The notes under the pieces were generated by a model. It had not been told where the DNA came from. It did no database searches and worked only from the letters and a program-made list of their open reading frames with translations. A program made the position numbers and the translations under genes. A DNA stretch of 64,000 nucleotides from JAQTTT01 sp041652755 (GTDB lineage: Archaea; Nanobdellota; Nanobdellia; Tiddalikarchaeales; Tiddalikarchaeaceae): the NCBI GenBank assembly GCA_041652755.1, contig JBAZGS010000005.1:11890-75889 (forward strand). The letters are read 5' to 3'. This document shows positions 18,195 through 27,026 of this stretch, in pieces (within the stretch, counting starts at the first letter, position 1; every line of letters begins with the position of its first letter).

Positions 18195-18407
18195 GAGTGA
18201 TGAAGAAAAAAATCTCTTTAAAAATATTGTTAATGATAAGGTTTAAATTGTTTAATTAAAAAAAATGGAAGCTTGTTTTTATGTTAGTGCAAAATTCTTA
18301 ATGTCTTAAGTGTTAATTTTTTCACATTTATTAACTATTAAATGAGTTTTTATCAGCATTTTTTAGAAACTTTTTTAAGTGAGTTTATTTATTTAAAATA
18401 AACGGCA

Positions 18408-19862
18408 ATGGAAAAAGAAGCTAATTTATTATATAATTTTGACAATTTAAGCAATTATTCATATTTTGATGATTCTTGTTTCGTCCAAAAAAATGTTGAT
18501 AAGTTTACTTACAAGCTTACAGGTATGTGGAAAAAAATGGATTATTTTGGATGGATTCTTAGAAACAGCCATGGTGTTGATAGTTCAACCGGCTTGAATG
18601 ATTATTTGGTTTGGTCAAATGATTCTGAAGCTGGAGACAGTGATGTTTGCGCAATAAAAAAAGGGAATATGGTTACTTTCAAGCACATGCCAGGCCACGG
18701 ATGGCATAATATCATGATTAATACTTCACAAGTGCTTAATCAGGCAATATGCGGTTACTTGCTTACTGGTGATGAAATAATGGGTAAAGTAACCGAGCAG
18801 TACTGCAAAGGAATAACTGCAACTATGAAAGGAATGATGTATAATGAAAAAGATAATGAGCATTTTTTAATGGCTAGGAATATTATTCCAGAAAGCCATG
18901 AATTCGTGACTGATAATGGTTTTAAAAAAGCTATTGATTATGATTCTTGGAGGTGCGAAGAGAATCATTGGAATGCTCAAAGGTTTAATTATCCAAATAA
19001 TCCTTACTTTGGGGATGTTTATGTAACAAACACTCGCTCAAAGGATGACTTGCCCCATATTTTGCGTGCAGCAGCTTTTTTGCCTGATGTTATTTTAAAT
19101 GCTAAGCATAAAAAAGTGGCTAATGCTGCAAAAGAAGCTTATGATTATTTGCAAAATTTTTGCAAGGATGTGGTTGAAAATAAGTTCCATATACGCACAA
19201 AAAACGGTGAGGGTAAAGCTTATATTCCTAAAGGGGATTTGGCAAGCTTTGTGAATTATGGTAAAAAAATAGAAAACAATGCCAAGCTTACTGCAATACT
19301 TTTAGGGTATGAAAATAATGGACAACTCAGCGCCACTAAAGGTTATGGGGGAATCTATGAAACAATAGCTGCGAATGTTAATTATTATAATTACAAAATA
19401 ATTAATGGGTTTCACATGACTGCAATACTTCATTCTTTAAATAATGAAAAAAATGAGATTGCTAATAAGTTGCTTAAAGGATTGAAAAAAAGAGCTGATT
19501 GGCTGATGAAAAGCAAGATTCATGAAAAAGCAAGGAAAAATGTTAGGTGGTTGCCTGACCTTTCATTGTTTTTGCTAAAAGCTGCTTCAGCGGGAATGCC
19601 TTTGAACATTGAGCAATCAAATCTCATATATAATGAATTTTCTAAAGCTATTAAAAAATACAGTGATTTTCGTCGGTGGAATTTATGGGACAGCTCAGTG
19701 CCTGATGGAGTTTATGGCTCAAAAGGAGGTTACATTCCCAAAAGTGACTGTTTAGTTAAGCCCATAGAATTAGGATTTTTTTTTGAATATGCTTACTCAC
19801 CTTATAAAATTGGCAATGAATTAGTTAATACTGAAATAATTAAAAATAAATCAAAATGGTAA
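18408..19862 (+). CDS. Hypothetical protein, 484 aa, rich in Trp/His
   Basis: Starts at ATG 18408, with an AT-rich TATA-like 'TTTATTTAAAATA' just upstream. No signal peptide. The sequence is rich in aromatic and polar residues ('HMPGHGWHN', 'RCEENHWNAQRFNYPNNPYF', 'DLPHILRAAAFLPDV') and long helices, suggesting an alpha/alpha-barrel like those of some glycoside-processing enzymes. This is only an impression: I recognise no catalytic signature. It lies 39 bp before the Nudix gene on the same strand, so the two may be co-transcribed. Confidence 0.65.
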   Translation: MEKEANLLYNFDNLSNYSYFDDSCFVQKNVDKFTYKLTGMWKKMDYFGWILRNSHGVDSSTGLNDYLVWSNDSEAGDSDVCAIKKGNMVTFKHMPGHGWHNIMINTSQVLNQAICGYLLTGDEIMGKVTEQYCKGITATMKGMMYNEKDNEHFLMARNIIPESHEFVTDNGFKKAIDYDSWRCEENHWNAQRFNYPNNPYFGDVYVTNTRSKDDLPHILRAAAFLPDVILNAKHKKVANAAKEAYDYLQNFCKDVVENKFHIRTKNGEGKAYIPKGDLASFVNYGKKIENNAKLTAILLGYENNGQLSATKGYGGIYETIAANVNYYNYKIINGFHMTAILHSLNNEKNEIANKLLKGLKKRADWLMKSKIHEKARKNVRWLPDLSLFLLKAASAGMPLNIEQSNLIYNEFSKAIKKYSDFRRWNLWDSSVPDGVYGSKGGYIPKSDCLVKPIELGFFFEYAYSPYKIGNELVNTEIIKNKSKW

Positions 19863-19901
19863 GAGAAAATTTATTCAATGCTGAAGTATTAATTATTGAA
19901 T

Positions 19902-20309
19902 ATGATTGAAAGGCCTAAAGTTGGTGTTGGAGTTGTTGTAATAAAGGAGGGTGAAGTTTTATTAGGTAAGAGAAAAAATGCCCATGGTGAAGGCTCATGG
20001 AGTTTCCCTGGAGGGCATTTGGAGCTTAATGAAGAGATTGAGGAGTGCGCGAAAAGGGAAGTCATGGAAGAAACAGGCATGTTGATTAAGAATCTTAGGA
20101 GGGGATCTTATACCAATGATATTTTTAGGGAAGAAAATAAGCACTATGTCACTTTAATAATTATTTCTGATTATGACTCTGGAGAGGTTAAAGTTATGGA
20201 GCCTGATAAGTGCGAAAAATGGGAATGGTTTAGTTGGAATAATTTGCCTCAACCTTTATTTTTGCCAGTGAGTAATCTTTTAAAGCAATGTTTCAATCCT
20301 TTAGAATGA
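19902..20309 (+). CDS. Nudix hydrolase (MutT-like)
   Basis: 135 residues from ATG 19902; a TTG six bases upstream is a less likely start. A complete Nudix box G-x5-E-x7-REUxEExGU spans residues 38-60 (GGHLELNEEIEECAKREVME), with all Mg-binding glutamates present. 'GSWSFPGGHLE' before it is typical of MutT/MTH1/NUDT15-like enzymes that hydrolyse (d)NTPs such as oxidised or non-canonical nucleotides; the exact substrate cannot be read. It follows the 484-aa gene and precedes an HD phosphohydrolase, joining the nucleotide clean-up theme of the window. Confidence 0.92.
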   Translation: MIERPKVGVGVVVIKEGEVLLGKRKNAHGEGSWSFPGGHLELNEEIEECAKREVMEETGMLIKNLRRGSYTNDIFREENKHYVTLIIISDYDSGEVKVMEPDKCEKWEWFSWNNLPQPLFLPVSNLLKQCFNPLE

Positions 20310-20343
20310 AAATATGTTGCGTTTGTTTATATTATTATAAAGA

Positions 20344-20353
20344 TTTTTAAATA
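20344..20353 (+). promoter_or_regulatory. TATA box, leaderless promoter of HD hydrolase
   Basis: TTTTTAAATA is centred about 27 bp before ATG 20375, the spacing expected when transcription starts at the ATG itself. Confidence 0.65.
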
Positions 20354-20374
20354 AAAATATTATTTTATACTCTT

Positions 20375-21001
20375 ATGAAAATTGATGTTGTTTATGCCAA
20401 GCAGTTTTATGAAAATGGAGCTCATGGTTGGGAGCATATTCAGAGAGTTTATACTAATGCTTTAAGGATTGCTGAAACTGAAAAGTGCGATTTGGAAGTA
20501 ATTACAGCCGCTGCTTTGCTTCATGATATTGAAAGATATAAGGATACTACAGATATTACTTTGGATCATGCGGAGTTAGGCGCTGAAAGGTCTAAATTGT
20601 TATTGGAGGATTTTAGTTACACTGTAAAACAGAAACAAAATATTGTTTATTCAATAAGGGTTCACCGCTACAGCAAAGGCATAAATCCAAAAACTATTGA
20701 AGCTGCAATTTTGCAGGATGCTGACAGATTGGATGCTTTGGGTGCAACGATTATTTCAAGGATTTTTTACAATGCAGGAAAACGCAAAGGAATTATTCAT
20801 GACCCTAATATTTCTCCGAGAGCTGAATATAAGGGCGCTGCTGATATTACCACTGCAATAAATCATTTTTATGAAAAAATATTGAAAATTAAGCCTGAAA
20901 CATTCAACACTTTGAAAGGGAAAGAATTGGCAATGCCAAGATACGAGTTCACTGAAAAATTCTTAGAGCAATTTTTAAAAGAATACAACTTTGAAATATG
21001 A
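20375..21001 (+). CDS. HD-domain phosphohydrolase (paralog of 27027-27641)
   Basis: 208 residues. HD-superfamily metal ligands are visible: H21 ('GWEH'), H50-D51 ('ALLHDIERY') and D117 ('DADRLDALGA'), plus the conserved 'VHRYSKG' helix. Such small stand-alone HD proteins are metal-dependent phosphohydrolases acting on nucleotides or related phosphoesters; the substrate is not deducible. A second copy of the same length with ligands at the same positions lies at 27027-27641 on the opposite strand, so the pair arose by duplication. It is leaderless behind a clear TATA box. It converges on the response regulator gene. Confidence 0.88.
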   Translation: MKIDVVYAKQFYENGAHGWEHIQRVYTNALRIAETEKCDLEVITAAALLHDIERYKDTTDITLDHAELGAERSKLLLEDFSYTVKQKQNIVYSIRVHRYSKGINPKTIEAAILQDADRLDALGATIISRIFYNAGKRKGIIHDPNISPRAEYKGAADITTAINHFYEKILKIKPETFNTLKGKELAMPRYEFTEKFLEQFLKEYNFEI

Positions 21002-21025
21002 AATTTTTTAAAAAAAAAATGTTCA

Positions 21026-21469
21026 TTAATTAATTAAATTCTTTGCATATTTTTCTATTGCTTCCTGTATGCTGTTTAAAAGTTTGGTAGCATTTACTGG
21101 TTTTTCAATGAATCCTATAACTGGTAAAGATAATTCAGGAGTCCAGCCCATTTTAACATCTTGCTCTGCTGGCGCGTATGCCTTGACTGATGTCAAATAA
21201 ATCACATAAGTTTTAGGTGAAGTAGATTTAATTAATTTAATCATTTCTTTTGGCAATAAGCCAGGCATCCTGATGTCTAGTAAAATTATGTTTATAAGGT
21301 TAGGTTTTGCTGAGATTTGCCTAATGCATGCATTGCCGTCAATTGCTTCTGTTATTTCTTGCCCATTAACTTTTAATATTTCAACCACAATCTCTCTAAC
21401 GGATGGATCGTCATCAACGATCATGAACTTCAGCTTCTTTCCGCCTAAAAATTTCTTTTTTTCAGCCAT
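21026..21469 (-). CDS. Single-domain response regulator (CheY-like)
   Basis: 147 residues. Receiver-domain residues: D19/D20 acidic pair ('MIVDDDPSVRE'), phospho-acceptor D65 ('ILLDIRMPG'), T93 and K123 ('GFIEKPVN'). No output domain follows, so it must work by protein contacts or phosphotransfer. An insert with 'AEQDVKMGWTPELSLPV' after beta-4 is longer than usual. It sits 30 bp downstream of the histidine kinase gene on the same strand, and the two almost certainly form a cognate two-component pair. Confidence 0.93.
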   Translation of the reverse strand: MAEKKKFLGGKKLKFMIVDDDPSVREIVVEILKVNGQEITEAIDGNACIRQISAKPNLINIILLDIRMPGLLPKEMIKLIKSTSPKTYVIYLTSVKAYAPAEQDVKMGWTPELSLPVIGFIEKPVNATKLLNSIQEAIEKYAKNLIN

Positions 21470-21499
21470 AATGTTTCTAATGCCTTTATTGTTTATAAA

Positions 21500-23353
21500 T
21501 TATCTTCTTGGCAATTCCACAATGAATTCAGTGCCTTTGCCATAAACACTTTTTACTGTAATCTTGCCTTTGTGACAGTCTATTATTTTTTTAACCAACA
21601 ATAATCCTATTCCACTGCCCCCTAAGGCTTTGGCTTCTTTTGATTGGTAAAACTTCTTGAACAAGTTATCCTTTTCCTCCTTGCTTAATCCTTTGCCAGT
21701 GTCTTTTACTGAAGCATAGGCTTTGTTGTTTTTTGTCCATGACTTAACAGTTATAGTCCCCCCTTTATCAGTGAATTTTATTGCATTATCCAAAAGATTA
21801 ACAAAGACATCCCTTAGTCTTTCCACATCAAACTGTGCTGTTACTTCCTTCTTTAAATGGTTAATTATCTTCAGTCCTTTAAGAGTGCCAAAGGAGGTTT
21901 TATAGTCTATTACTTCGTTTATTAATTTAGATAAGTCATTTTTAGTAATGGTGAATGTTAATTGTCCTGCTTCTATTTTGAATACATTTATTATCTTATT
22001 GACCATGTCACGCATGCGGTACGATGAGTCTATTATTCTGCTTAAATATTTTTTTCCCTTCTTATCAGTTATTATTGTCTTTAATAAATCAGCATAGCCT
22101 AATATTGGCATCAAAGGCTGCTTTAAGTCATGAGATGTTAGCATGAGCAGGTTATTTTTCAGCTCTTCCAATTCTTTTTTCTCGTTTATATCTGAGATGG
22201 TTGCATAATAAAATATTACTTTTCCTTTGCTGTCTATTATGGACTTTCCTGATATTAATCCTACTTTTATTTTATTGTCTTTTGATATGAATTTTACTTC
22301 ATAAGGCTCTGTTTTTTTGCCTTTCATTATTTCATTAAATTCTTTAATGGATTTTATTTTGCTTTCTTTGGTTAAAGGTAATGAGTATAAAAGTTTTCCT
22401 ATGAACTCTTTCTTATTATATCCTAGCCAAGATAAGATTTTGTCATTCATTTTTATTACTTTTTGATTATTGTCAAAGATTATTATCAGTGCAGGACTTG
22501 TATCAAAAATAGTTCTTAATTCTTCTTCTTTTTTGATTAATGCATCTTGGATTTCTTTACGAAGAGTGATATTTCTTATATTGCATTGAATAACTTTTTT
22601 ATCTCCAACATAATAGACATTGCTGACAAATTCAACATTAATTTTTTTGCCAGCACCTGTTTCAAGCGGCAAGTTCTCATACCTTACATATTTCTTGCTC
22701 TGCAATTCTTTGAATTTTTTTTTATTAGAAAAAACATCCTTGAATAATCCTATCTCCCATACATGCTTTCCTAAAAAAACTTTCTTGGAATAGCCTAACA
22801 TATTAATCATGAAAGGGTTGACATCAACAATCATGCCAGTTTTAGCATCTAAAAGAAGCACCCCATCCTGTGCTGCCTCAAAAAGACGCCTATAACTATG
22901 CTCAGAATTCTTTAAAGATTCTTGAATTTCTTTATTATCAGTAATATCCTGAACTAATAATATTACCTGCTTTTGCTGAAGTATTGGAGAAAAAGTGCAG
23001 AGTATTGAGATTTTTTTCCCTTTATTATTAATGAGTGTGAATTCAACAGGCCCTAAAGTTTTTCCTTTGACTATTTCACTAAACTGTCCGATTACTTTTT
23101 TCAAATCCGACTTAAGCATCTTGCTTAAGTAAAGAAGATTTTTTCCTATGAACTTTTTTTTGTCATAGCCCATTATTTCAGTGAACTTGGGATTGGCATC
23201 TATGAACTTTCCAAAATTGTCAAGTATTAAAATTCCAATAGGCGCTTTTTCAAAAAGATTATAAAAACGTTCCTCAATTTCCTTTAATTTATTTTCAGCT
23301 TTCAGCATTGAAGCAATGTCTTTTTTAGAATTATATAAACTTAAAGATTTCAT
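21500..23353 (-). CDS. Soluble PAS-sensor histidine kinase
   Basis: 617 residues, no TM helix. Three PAS domains in tandem (starting near residues 25, 150 and 275; e.g. 'LFEKAPIGILILDNFGKF', 'LFEAAQDGVLLLDAKTG', 'IFDTSPALIIIFDNNQ'), then the dimerisation/H-box 'TSHDLKQPLMPILGYADLL' with the phospho-His near 407, then the ATPase domain: N box 'VFVNLLDNAIKFTDKGG', G1 'VKDTGKGLSKE', G2 'GGSGIGLLLVKK'. With no membrane segment it should sense a cytoplasmic cue through a PAS ligand. It is followed by the response regulator. Histidine kinases are patchy in DPANN genomes, so acquisition by transfer is possible. Confidence 0.95.
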   Translation of the reverse strand: MKSLSLYNSKKDIASMLKAENKLKEIEERFYNLFEKAPIGILILDNFGKFIDANPKFTEIMGYDKKKFIGKNLLYLSKMLKSDLKKVIGQFSEIVKGKTLGPVEFTLINNKGKKISILCTFSPILQQKQVILLVQDITDNKEIQESLKNSEHSYRRLFEAAQDGVLLLDAKTGMIVDVNPFMINMLGYSKKVFLGKHVWEIGLFKDVFSNKKKFKELQSKKYVRYENLPLETGAGKKINVEFVSNVYYVGDKKVIQCNIRNITLRKEIQDALIKKEEELRTIFDTSPALIIIFDNNQKVIKMNDKILSWLGYNKKEFIGKLLYSLPLTKESKIKSIKEFNEIMKGKKTEPYEVKFISKDNKIKVGLISGKSIIDSKGKVIFYYATISDINEKKELEELKNNLLMLTSHDLKQPLMPILGYADLLKTIITDKKGKKYLSRIIDSSYRMRDMVNKIINVFKIEAGQLTFTITKNDLSKLINEVIDYKTSFGTLKGLKIINHLKKEVTAQFDVERLRDVFVNLLDNAIKFTDKGGTITVKSWTKNNKAYASVKDTGKGLSKEEKDNLFKKFYQSKEAKALGGSGIGLLLVKKIIDCHKGKITVKSVYGKGTEFIVELPRR

Positions 23354-23415
23354 TAATTAAAAACAATATATCCATTGCTTATAAAAATAAGGGTTTGCCA
23401 ATATTTTTTTTATTT

Positions 23416-24000
23416 TTATTGCCATGGCAAGCCGGGAAAAGCATCATAGATAGCTTTGTATCCTTTCACTGCTAAGATAAAATCATTTTTTAATATAGTT
23501 ACTTGTATCTGGCTTGATTGCCTCATTTCTTGGGCTTTTGCCATAGTATCTGTAGCTGAGTATAAGGTCACAAAATCTGCGCTAGTAATTGAAAAGCGTA
23601 TATCTGGATTAGTTGCAACACCCCCCGCTGTTGTTGGGTAATTATTTATTATTGTTGTTGTAAATGTCCTATTTTGGTCAGTTATTACAGTCTCAATCAC
23701 TGAGGGATTTCCTAAGTAAGAATGCAATTTGTAAGCATTCATTTCATTCAGCAGCCAACTTGCATGATCACTATTTATATCTGAAGCTGATGCAAGTTCT
23801 GTTTTAAATATGTAAGGCTTTATAACAAATGTAGGTGATACTACAAAAAAGTATAGGAAAGTAAAAACAAGTATGATAAGAATAGCTCCTGTGACGATGT
23901 TACGCTTAATGTTACGCTTATTTTCCTTTGATTTTTCCTTTTTGACAGCTTTTGCCCTAACTTTTTTATTCACTTTTCTTCTTTCAAATTTGTTAATCAT
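23416..24000 (-). CDS. Hypothetical bitopic membrane protein
   Basis: 194 residues from ATG 24000 (MINKFERRKVNKKVRAKAVK); an upstream in-frame TTG at 24018 would overlap the preceding gene and is less likely. A ~40-residue very basic cytoplasmic tail precedes one TM helix ('IVTGAILIILVFTFLYFFVV'), then ~120 residues outside with 'SDHASWLLNEMNAY' and an Ala/Thr/Ser-rich beta region. It directly follows the stop of the three-TM protein gene (one base between), so the two form an operon. No family recognised. Confidence 0.65.
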   Translation of the reverse strand: MINKFERRKVNKKVRAKAVKKEKSKENKRNIKRNIVTGAILIILVFTFLYFFVVSPTFVIKPYIFKTELASASDINSDHASWLLNEMNAYKLHSYLGNPSVIETVITDQNRTFTTTIINNYPTTAGGVATNPDIRFSITSADFVTLYSATDTMAKAQEMRQSSQIQVTILKNDFILAVKGYKAIYDAFPGLPWQ

Positions 24001-24001
24001 T

Positions 24002-24352
24002 TTATAGCGGCCCCGCAACTGTTGGAAGGAAACTTAGTATGCTTACAATAATCCATATAAATAAAGATATAAGTAAAGCCTTAATCCAACTAATACTATA
24101 TAAACTTTCAAGAGCAACAAGCCATGCAATGCCACCAATAATAGCTGCTAATGAGCCAGTACCTAGGAAGTAATAGGATAATGTATAAATGACTGCGCCG
24201 ATAACTGCTACCTTTACTGCTGTCTCAAGACTTTCTTTCTCGCCAAACATCTTTGTAACAAAATAAATAATACACGCAGATACTACTAAACTTATGAGAA
24301 AATTAAGAAATAGTATGATTAATAATGTTGCCATGTTAAAATAAATAGGCAT
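24002..24352 (-). CDS. Small multi-pass membrane protein, 116 aa
   Basis: Four hydrophobic segments: 'LLIILFLNFLISLVVSACII', 'VAVIGAVIYTLSYYFLGT', 'LAAIIGGIAWLVALESLY' and 'ALLISLFIWIIVSILSFLP'. An alternative start at ATG 24334 (MATLLII) would remove six residues; I cannot decide. First gene of a two-gene operon with the bitopic protein. Function unknown. Confidence 0.6.
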   Translation of the reverse strand: MPIYFNMATLLIILFLNFLISLVVSACIIYFVTKMFGEKESLETAVKVAVIGAVIYTLSYYFLGTGSLAAIIGGIAWLVALESLYSISWIKALLISLFIWIIVSILSFLPTVAGPL

Positions 24353-24415
24353 GGATTAATTATAAATGTTTTCTAATACTCATCTTTGACATGTGGCTCT
24401 TGAAAGCACCTTAAT

Positions 24416-24625
24416 TTATTTTTTTTTTGCTCCAAGAACTCCGCCGACAATAATCAGAACAATTCCGCCGACGAATAATGGAATCGCATACGCTTCATAA
24501 GGTATTGACGAAACATCAATCAATCCAAATAGCTGGCTTTCTGTAGTTGTAAATGCACCTGCAAATAATCCAATAGCTATCAAAACAACACCAATTATTA
24601 TTAAATATTTATTCGTTTTAAACAC
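24416..24625 (-). CDS. Two-TM small membrane protein, 69 aa
   Basis: ATG 24625 (MFKTNKYLI). Two helices ('LIIIGVVLIAIGLFAGAFT' and 'AIPLFVGGIVLIIVGGVLGA') with a short polar loop and a basic tail AKKK. This helical-hairpin pattern is common in tiny archaeal membrane proteins of unknown role. Monocistronic. Confidence 0.6.
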   Translation of the reverse strand: MFKTNKYLIIIGVVLIAIGLFAGAFTTTESQLFGLIDVSSIPYEAYAIPLFVGGIVLIIVGGVLGAKKK

Positions 24626-24671
24626 CTTAATATTATATTAGATAATAATATATAAAACTTCCTAACTCTTT

Positions 24672-24926
24672 CTAAATACATCTTATTTGCGGAGGATATG
24701 ATTCTAATTGAATGCAGTTGTTTGAAGTGCATCTATCACATGGATCTCCTTGCCAGCATATAGGTGTTTCTAAATCCTGAAATGATATGCATTCAAGCCC
24801 TTCCGAGCAAGGAGTTATGGCATCGCAGATGATTATCTCGAAATCATCGCTTAAAGGAACCATCTCATTTTGAGCAGTGCATCCAGCCAATATTAAAATG
24901 AGCATTACTGCATATGCGTTTTTCAT
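24672..24926 (-). CDS. Small Cys-rich lipoprotein
   Basis: 84 residues from ATG 24926 (MKNAYAVMLILILAGCTAQ). Clear lipobox LILAGC, so lipid-anchored at the first Cys. The mature part has eight further Cys ('ICDAITPCSEGLECISF', 'ICWQGDPCDRCTSNNC'), probably disulfide-bonded outside the cell like EGF/TIL-type mini-domains. A partner or ligand cannot be read. Confidence 0.65.
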   Translation of the reverse strand: MKNAYAVMLILILAGCTAQNEMVPLSDDFEIIICDAITPCSEGLECISFQDLETPICWQGDPCDRCTSNNCIQLESYPPQIRCI

Positions 24927-24985
24927 TAACAAATTAAATAAATGAAGGGTTAAAAGATTTGCTTATTCTAATTTAAAAGTAAGTG

Positions 24986-25504
24986 TTACCAGCAAAAAAA
25001 TAGCCAGCATGTGCTTTCCAAGTGTATATCATTAAATAAGCTGCATCTTGCGCGCCCATCTTGATATTCTTGGCATAAACCATAACTCTCTATTTCACCT
25101 GGCATATCTATCAGTATCTCTCCATCCACTAAACTTGTATTAAAATTACTGCTGTCCTCAACAAAATCATTAATTTGAGCTGTTTGAATTAATACATAAC
25201 GATGAATTAACCAGTTGCCCTCATCCCTAAGATTAGATGTGGGGTAGAAAAAATTATGCCTTGTAAATGTAAACCCATTCTCAAAATATTCAAAAGCAAC
25301 ATTTTTCAACTCTTCATCTGTTAAATTAGCAATTGATTCATCAATCTGATCCCTTGCCTGGGAGACCATATTCGGGTATTCACTATCTACAGTCATCTCA
25401 AGATCTATCTTGCCAGTTGTATAGACTTTTTCACCTATGTTTACACTGACACAACCTGAAATAAATATCATTAATACGCACAAAAATAATAATTTAGTAT
25501 TCAT
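24986..25504 (-). CDS. Hypothetical lipoprotein, 172 aa
   Basis: ATG 25504 (MNTKLLFLCVLMIFISGCVS), signal peptide with lipobox FISGC. The extracellular part is mixed alpha/beta with 'NMVSQARDQIDESIANLTDE' and a Cys/Trp-rich tail. It follows a common lipoprotein pattern, but no family is recognised. It is transcribed away from the serpin; the 182-bp divergent gap carries the duplicated OB-gene fragment. Confidence 0.65.
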   Translation of the reverse strand: MNTKLLFLCVLMIFISGCVSVNIGEKVYTTGKIDLEMTVDSEYPNMVSQARDQIDESIANLTDEELKNVAFEYFENGFTFTRHNFFYPTSNLRDEGNWLIHRYVLIQTAQINDFVEDSSNFNTSLVDGEILIDMPGEIESYGLCQEYQDGRARCSLFNDIHLESTCWLFFCW

Positions 25505-25586
25505 ATATAATAATATAAGATAATGCGAATATAAAAACTCTTTGTACGCACATCCACCTGCAAAAAAAACTACTATAAGGATCCAT

Positions 25587-25658
25587 GGAATGTTAATGCA
25601 TGATTCTCTTTTTGGATACTATGTAAATATTGATTAAAGCTTTTTTTGAAAAGTTTTA
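25587..25658 (+). repeat. Second copy of the 3-prime end of the 16.55-kb OB-fold gene
   Basis: ~72 bp almost identical to 16835-16908: the last ~16 codons (ending 'GYYVNID', stop) and the T-rich flank, with two base changes in the coding part. There is no gene body upstream of it, so this is a stranded duplicate or recombination scar lying directly in front of the serpin gene. Confidence 0.85.
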
Positions 25659-25671
25659 ATAATTATTAAAG

Positions 25672-25680
25672 TTTAAATAT
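25672..25680 (+). promoter_or_regulatory. TATA-like box before serpin
   Basis: TTTAAATAT lies 28-36 bp before ATG 25708 and overlaps the region just before the GTG at 25687. It fits a leaderless transcript from ATG 25708; the alternative TATA-like 'GTTTTAATAA' at ~25651 would fit the GTG. Confidence 0.4.
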
Positions 25681-25686
25681 TTTATT

Positions 25687-26904
25687 GTGAATAAGTCAGT
25701 TTTTATTATGGGAGTGATTCTTTGCTGCGGCTGCACTGCTTTATTAGTGAGAGCTGATGATTCAGGAGCCACTAATGAGGGCATTATGAGTGTTGTTAAT
25801 GCTAATAACTTATTTGCTTTATCTCTTTATCCTAAAATTACTTCATCTGAATCAGGAAATGTTTTTTTTTCCCCTTATAGTATTTCAACTGCTATGAGCA
25901 TGGTTTATGAGGGTGTTAATGGTTCAACTGCTGATGAGATTAGCTCAGTTTTTCATTTTCCTTTAGATAGCACTATTCGCCATTCTTCCATTGCAGCTAT
26001 TTATAATTCTTTGAACAGCCAAAGCAGCAATTATGTCTTAAGAACTGCCAATGCTTTATGGGTGCAGGAGAATTATTCAATACTCAATAATTTTTCTGAT
26101 ATTGCAAGGAATTATTATGCAGGTGAGGCTATGAATCTTGATTTTATCAGCAATACTGAGCAGTCGAGAAGCACTATTAATTCTTGGGTTGAGGAGAATA
26201 CAAATAAAAAAATTGTTAATCTCATACCAGTAGGCAGTTTGAATGAATTAACAAGACTTGTCTTGACTAATGCTATTTATTTTAAAGGAAAATGGTTTAA
26301 GCAGTTTGATACTGGGGATACTCATGATGCAGATTTCATGTTAAGCAATAATGATACTGTAACTGTAAAGATGATGAGTCTTTCAGAGACTGAGCTTAAT
26401 TATGCAGAAGCTGAGAATTTGAAGATTCTTGAGATGACTTACAAGGATAATAATCTATCAATGATTGTTCTTCTTCCAAACAGCAATGATTTAACAGAGT
26501 TAGAGAGCAGTCTTACTCTTGAAAATCTTAACTACTGGAAGAGCTTGTTGGTGGGAACTAAAGTGGATGTTTATTTGCCTAAGTTCACCTTTGATACTAA
26601 GTATTATCTCAATAGTGTGCTTTCAGAGATGGGTATGCCTTCAGCTTTTACTCCTTATGTTGCTGATTTGTCAGGAATTGACGGAACGCATGATTTGTAT
26701 ATTACTTTTGTGATTCATCAGGCTTTCGTGGCAGTTGATGAGGAGGGCACTGAGGCTGCTGCAGCAACAGCTATAGGTGTGGGAATGACTGCTATGCCTA
26801 TAATGCATGTTTTCCGCGCTGACCACCCTTTCATCTTCTTAATCCAGGACAGAGTAACAGGCAATATATTGTTCTTAGGCAGAGTGATGAATCCTTTAGA
26901 ATGA
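25687..26904 (+). CDS. Secreted serpin (serine protease inhibitor)
   Basis: 405 residues from GTG 25687, or 398 from ATG 25708; both keep a hydrophobic secretion signal ('FIMGVILCCGCTALLV'). Serpin signatures: 'NVFFSPYSISTAMSMVYEG', 'LVLTNAIYFKGKW', 'LPKFTFDTKYYLNSVLSEMG', and the C-terminal 'ADHPFIFLIQD...ILFLGRVMNP'. The reactive-loop hinge 'EEGTEAAAATA' (residues ~352-362) has the small residues needed for strand insertion, so it should be inhibitory. By the usual spacing P1 falls at about Thr368/Met367, which suggests inhibition of chymotrypsin- or subtilisin-like proteases. Serpins are rare in archaea. The upstream scar (25587-25658) suggests insertion here. Confidence 0.95.
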   Translation: MNKSVFIMGVILCCGCTALLVRADDSGATNEGIMSVVNANNLFALSLYPKITSSESGNVFFSPYSISTAMSMVYEGVNGSTADEISSVFHFPLDSTIRHSSIAAIYNSLNSQSSNYVLRTANALWVQENYSILNNFSDIARNYYAGEAMNLDFISNTEQSRSTINSWVEENTNKKIVNLIPVGSLNELTRLVLTNAIYFKGKWFKQFDTGDTHDADFMLSNNDTVTVKMMSLSETELNYAEAENLKILEMTYKDNNLSMIVLLPNSNDLTELESSLTLENLNYWKSLLVGTKVDVYLPKFTFDTKYYLNSVLSEMGMPSAFTPYVADLSGIDGTHDLYITFVIHQAFVAVDEEGTEAAAATAIGVGMTAMPIMHVFRADHPFIFLIQDRVTGNILFLGRVMNPLE

Positions 26905-27026
26905 GTACAAGAATTTTTAGAAACATTGCTTACTATTGGTTTATTACTAATTAATTATGCCTTTAATTTTTATAATATTATTATGTGGTTGCATTGAAGA
27001 AAATAGTAATGTTATTGTTTTTGATT

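Noticed and set aside
20294..26904. Identical 'AATCCTTTAGAATGA' at the ends of the Nudix and serpin genes
   Set aside because: 15 nt including shared codons N-P-L-E and stop; flanks do not match, so coincidence is enough.
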